Assembly (NCBI GenBank): GCA_016342755.1
Contig: JAEINS010000007.1
Span: 62,001 to 126,000, forward strand
DNA: 64,000 nt
Source: Melioribacteraceae bacterium
GTDB taxonomy: Bacteria; Bacteroidota; Ignavibacteria; Ignavibacteriales; Melioribacteraceae
Direction: 5' to 3'
Positions 60,732-64,000 of this stretch are shown here, one piece after another. Position 1 is the stretch's first letter. Every line of letters starts with the position of its first letter. Under the pieces are notes generated by a model, which saw only the letters and a list, made by a program, of their open reading frames with translations, had not been told where the DNA came from and searched no databases. The position numbers and the translations under genes are program-made.

Positions 60732-61713
60732 CCCAAATTTCCGGGTGAATGTAAATACCATCTTTAAGATTTTTTTTACGGGTTTCTATTATTCTTTCAC
60801 CGGGATATGAAACTGAAGCTCCTTTATTTGCCGGTTCCGCATTTTTTACTGATTCAATGATTTCATCGGCAATGTTATTTATAGCTTCGGCCGAATAACT
60901 TTTAGAAGGATCGAAGCATATAAATACCTGGGACATTCCAGAATCAACTCTGGTTTTTCCAAGATCGTTTGTAGATTTTCCGCCAGATAAAATTGCGGCT
61001 AACAAATCAAATAATATAGCTAAACCAGCACCTTTCCAATATCCTATTGGCAGCGATCTTTGTGTATCATAAATTGCGGCGGCATTAGTTGAAAGTTTCC
61101 CTTCAGTATCAAATCCGCCGGGGTAAGGAAGCTCTTTTCCTTCCCTTCGGAATGTTGAAAGTTTACCGTAAGCATATTGTGATAAAGCCATATCTAGTAC
61201 AACATGTCCATTGCTTCTGGGAACAGCCATTGTAATAGGGTTATTTCCAACAGCGGGAGTTTTTGCTTTCCATGGCGGCATTATTGGAATTGTGTTTGTC
61301 CAGCAAATAAGAATGTGTCCCCGTTCAGCAGCTTCCCAGCCAAATGCTCCGGGTCGCATCCAATGATTAGTGTTTTTTAATGCCGCAACGCCAACTCCGT
61401 TTTCCTTCGATAATTCAATTACTCTTTCAGTAATCCGCCAGGCATTTAAAGGTCCGGGACCAAGATTTCCATCCCATTGTTCCCATGCTCCAAAAGAATT
61501 TACAAGAGTTGGTTTTGCATTTGGAATTATGTGTCCCGATTTTACCAGATTAATAAAAGCTGAGAATCTATTAATTCCATGAGAAGCAACTCCGACAAGA
61601 GTATTTTCAGCAAATATTTTTGAACAAAGTTCAGCATTTTCTATTTCAAAATCGTGTTTAACTAAAATATTAAACAGCTTAATTTTAAGTTCATCAAAGG
61701 AAATATTTGTCAT
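60712..61713 (-). CDS. Ldh_2-family oxidoreductase, YiaK-like
   Basis: NAD(P)-dependent dehydrogenase of 333 residues in the malate/L-lactate dehydrogenase type 2 family. VASHGINRFSAF near residue 38, NTNHWMRPGAFGWEA with the catalytic His, PAVGNNPITMAVPRS and GGFDTEGKLST are characteristic; VASHGINRF resembles 2,3-diketo-L-gulonate reductase YiaK. In this neighbourhood it may reduce a keto-uronate product of the satellite cluster. No sugar permease accompanies it here. Confidence 0.85.
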   Translation of the reverse strand: MTNISFDELKIKLFNILVKHDFEIENAELCSKIFAENTLVGVASHGINRFSAFINLVKSGHIIPNAKPTLVNSFGAWEQWDGNLGPGPLNAWRITERVIELSKENGVGVAALKNTNHWMRPGAFGWEAAERGHILICWTNTIPIMPPWKAKTPAVGNNPITMAVPRSNGHVVLDMALSQYAYGKLSTFRREGKELPYPGGFDTEGKLSTNAAAIYDTQRSLPIGYWKGAGLAILFDLLAAILSGGKSTNDLGKTRVDSGMSQVFICFDPSKSYSAEAINNIADEIIESVKNAEPANKGASVSYPGERIIETRKKNLKDGIYIHPEIWEKIQRL

Positions 61714-61731
61714 TTAATTCTCAAGAATATT

Positions 61732-62637
61732 TTAATCAGTATGTGTGTTTATTAAAAACTCAATAGCTTCGGGAATACAGACAACCTCAAACGGAGTTGA
61801 TCCAAAAATTTCACCATCCGGTGTTAAAACTTTGGGTTCATCTGTTTTTATTTTTATATCTTTTGCTCTTATGGTTTCCACTTCCCGCATATTAATATGT
61901 TCACCTTTAAAGATTTTTGGCAGCCCGCTTAGCAGTTTTAATCTTGTCCCTTTATTCATAATAGTGATATCAAAAAGTCCATCGTCATTTTTTGCTGAGG
62001 GAGCCATTAAAAAATCTTTACCGGTATATTTAGTATTAGAAATTTCTATAAAGATAACGGAGCGTTTAATTGTTTTACCGTCGGCTTCAATTATAACCTG
62101 AAATGGTTTTAGAAAAAGTGTATGGTAAAGTACTCCTAATGTGTATGAGGCAGATCCGAACATTTTTAAGCCATGCGCGGTTCTTGCAACATCAGTTACA
62201 AATCCTAAACCAATTATGTTGGCAAAATAAAAGGTATTACCTTCAGTAATAAGTTTTCCAATATCTACATTTTTTGTTATTCGCCTTTTTATAGCAGCAA
62301 TAGTATCCGCAATATTATTCCCGGTAAATCCTAAATCACGTGCAAAAGCATTTCCTGTTCCGGTGGGAATTATCCCGATTGGGATTCTTTTCTTAGAGTT
62401 ATTCTGCATATAACCGTTAATCATGCTGAACAAAGTACCATCGCCGCCAGCAGTCAAAATAGCATCATAATGATCAAGATTAATATCCCTGATTAATTTT
62501 ACAGCATTTTCAGAACTTTCGGTTAATTCTAAATCATAAATGATCTCATTTTTTTCTAATTCAGTCTTTACTTCGGAGATTAAATTTAAAGAGCGATCAT
62601 TAGCGGCAAACTGGTTAAAGACAATTATTGTTTTCAT
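61732..62637 (-). CDS. Diacylglycerol/lipid kinase (YegS-like)
   Basis: Lipid kinase of 301 residues with a DAGK catalytic domain. GGDGTLFSMINGYMQ is the ATP loop and IPIGIIPTGTGNAFARDLG the second signature; a beta-sandwich C-terminal domain follows (LTPDGEIFGSTPFEV). It phosphorylates a lipid alcohol such as diacylglycerol in the inner membrane. Shares an 18-bp gap with the reductase gene, so possibly co-transcribed, but without an obvious functional link. Confidence 0.88.
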   Translation of the reverse strand: MKTIIVFNQFAANDRSLNLISEVKTELEKNEIIYDLELTESSENAVKLIRDINLDHYDAILTAGGDGTLFSMINGYMQNNSKKRIPIGIIPTGTGNAFARDLGFTGNNIADTIAAIKRRITKNVDIGKLITEGNTFYFANIIGLGFVTDVARTAHGLKMFGSASYTLGVLYHTLFLKPFQVIIEADGKTIKRSVIFIEISNTKYTGKDFLMAPSAKNDDGLFDITIMNKGTRLKLLSGLPKIFKGEHINMREVETIRAKDIKIKTDEPKVLTPDGEIFGSTPFEVVCIPEAIEFLINTHTD

Positions 62638-62874
62638 AAAGTAATTCTATCTGAAAAATTTAATAAATGTGAAGTTAATAAAATTATGTTAATATAATAT
62701 ATCTTAAGAATTATTGAATTGTGTTAAATATGAAAATTTTTGAGGATTTTCAGTGAATTTATTTGCTACATAGAGCTGTTGTTTAATAAATAAAAAAACA
62801 AAATATTACCTTAAATAAAACAATAAAATGACGATAATAATTTTGGAACTAATTTTAAGTAAAGGAAAAGGGCT

Positions 62875-64000
62875 ATGAAAGAATCTATTTCCGGCAAACT
62901 TAGCAAAATTGTGGGCTTCACTCTTTTAGGAATGTTAAGTTTAATATTTATAATTCTCATTATGCGTGAGGAAAATCTAAAATTTGAAACTTCTAGAAAC
63001 AATGTACAGCAGGCTAATGAGATTTTCATTAAATCCATTGTATACGCAATGTCCGAAGGAGCTACAGATTTATCGCCTCTTGTTGAAAGTGTTAAGGGGC
63101 AGGGTAATAATGCTGATCTAAGAATAATACCGACTAATATTGTTGCTGCCGGCAGCGAAGATAAATTAGAGAATATTGAAAAAACTGTATTGTCGACTGG
63201 CAATGCACAGTATTTTGAAGAAGAACTAAACGGTATAAGGGTTTTTAGAGGTATTGAAATTGTTAAAGCTACAGAAAATTGTTTAGACTGTCACGATGAA
63301 GGAGTTTCCGTCGGTGATCCTATGGTGTTGATAAGTAATAGTTATTCCATGGAAGAAGTTCACAGCCAGATTAACTCTCAAAGAATTTTAGCAATAATAA
63401 TGGTGGTTTTTACTGTTCTAAGTATTTTTTCAATATTAATGTATTTTGTTAAAAAGAATATTTTAGTCCCCATTGAAATATTGAACGGTGCAGCCGTAAA
63501 AGTTTCTGCAGGTGATCTTGATGTAAACGCGGTATGTCCTTGTGACGATGAATTTGGCACTTTGGGAAATGCGTTTAATGATATGATCTATAAAATAAAA
63601 ACCCAGATAGGTTATTTAGATAATTTACCAACGCCTGTAATGATTATTGATAAAGAATATAACATACAATATATGAACAATGCGGGTAGCAGTTTGTTGA
63701 AGAAAAGTCCTGGTGAACTAAGCGGACAAAAGTGCTATGATAATTTTAAAACTGATCATTGTCAGACGGAAAACTGCGCGTTACACCAGGCTATGCAAAA
63801 TGATAAAAACATAACTGAAGTTACAGTAAGTCGTGCAAACAATTCTGAAACTCACATAATGTACACCGGTGCTCCTGTAAAGAACCATGCTGGAAAAATT
63901 ATTGGCGCATTGGAATTTGTTGCTGATATAAGTGATCAAAAGGAAATGCAGAATTATCTTGAAAGATCAACAGATAAATTACTTAAGGCGATGGGTGAAT
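62875..64000 (+). CDS. Haem-motif HAMP-PAS sensory protein (partial, runs off the window)
   Basis: The first 375 residues are seen. One N-terminal helix (about 12-32), a periplasmic sensor of the DUF3365/Tll0287 type with a single CXXCH haem site (CLDCH), a second helix (about 180-200), a HAMP linker, then a PAS domain with Cys-rich CYDNFKTDHCQTENC and a coiled-coil start. This layout fits a chemoreceptor or histidine kinase sensing redox or gas. The ATG at 62875 has AAAGGAAAAGG before it. The output domain lies beyond 64000, so its class is open. Confidence 0.8.
   Translation, partial: MKESISGKLSKIVGFTLLGMLSLIFIILIMREENLKFETSRNNVQQANEIFIKSIVYAMSEGATDLSPLVESVKGQGNNADLRIIPTNIVAAGSEDKLENIEKTVLSTGNAQYFEEELNGIRVFRGIEIVKATENCLDCHDEGVSVGDPMVLISNSYSMEEVHSQINSQRILAIIMVVFTVLSIFSILMYFVKKNILVPIEILNGAAVKVSAGDLDVNAVCPCDDEFGTLGNAFNDMIYKIKTQIGYLDNLPTPVMIIDKEYNIQYMNNAGSSLLKKSPGELSGQKCYDNFKTDHCQTENCALHQAMQNDKNITEVTVSRANNSETHIMYTGAPVKNHAGKIIGALEFVADISDQKEMQNYLERSTDKLLKAMGE

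Noticed and set aside
62811-63203. 130-codon ORF antisense to the sensor gene
   Set aside because: The plus-strand frame is open to the window edge and has CXXCH, HAMP and PAS features.

Overview
AT-rich bacterial chromosome segment (no plasmid, phage or transposon genes seen) that looks like it comes from the Ignavibacteria/Melioribacter branch near Bacteroidota/Chlorobi. The main clue is a recurring C-terminal type IX secretion (T9SS) sorting domain built around NYPNPFNPST, present on at least five large secreted proteins and paired with PorV-like and OmpP1-like outer-membrane proteins, a TonB-dependent receptor and FN3/beta-helix proteins. This taxonomic placement is inference from protein style; there is no rRNA in the window.
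Layout. (1) 84-3702: a LysE-type exporter and a three-gene operon (HisC-like aminotransferase, CDP-alcohol phosphatidyltransferase, LicC/PntC-like nucleotidyltransferase) that probably builds an amino-phospho or phosphono headgroup. (2) 3746-12941: an ABC-ATPase remnant, an orphan FadR-type regulator, a CHAD protein, a DUF362/DUF6599 pair, a DUF342 protein that probably starts at a rare ATT codon, a small CULT-domain (cereblon ligand-binding fold) protein, a cold-shock protein and a small T9SS protein. (3) 13165-19974: tRNA-Ser, an SGNH-TPR protein, a GH13 lipoprotein and a carbamoyltransferase/SxtJ/DUF5989 operon whose 52-residue last gene is easily missed.
(4) 20371-53952: a large alginate-utilisation locus. 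A sigma70-like promoter with a FadR-type palindrome at the expected start site precedes a TonB-dependent receptor, a T9SS surface protein, PorV-like and FadL-like barrels, two beta-helix T9SS proteins, a PL6 lyase with T9SS tail, a second beta-helix enzyme, and a PF05426 lyase. The intracellular pathway follows: KDPG aldolase, KDG kinase, FadR regulator, SDR reductase (DEH to KDG), PL17 exolyase, KdgF cupin and a hexuronate-type MFS permease. A further block adds a beta-helix lipoprotein, a second PL6 and a heparinase II/III-like lyase. Together they encode extracellular depolymerisation, outer-membrane uptake, periplasmic saccharification to monomer, import, and conversion to pyruvate and glyceraldehyde 3-phosphate.
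(5) 53971-61713: a satellite uronan cluster with a membrane-spanning winged-helix regulator, a degenerate GxxExxY-like protein, a PF05426 lyase lipoprotein, a rare GH88-GH2 fusion, and a YiaK-like reductase. It ends with a lipid kinase and the start of a haem-binding chemoreceptor or kinase cut by the window edge.
Most unusual points: the locus has no recognisable SusD, so the receptor is paired instead with a T9SS protein and PorV-like barrels; one beta-helix accessory module is shared by four proteins and is tandemly duplicated in one; and a GH88-GH2 fusion sits in a single lipoprotein.
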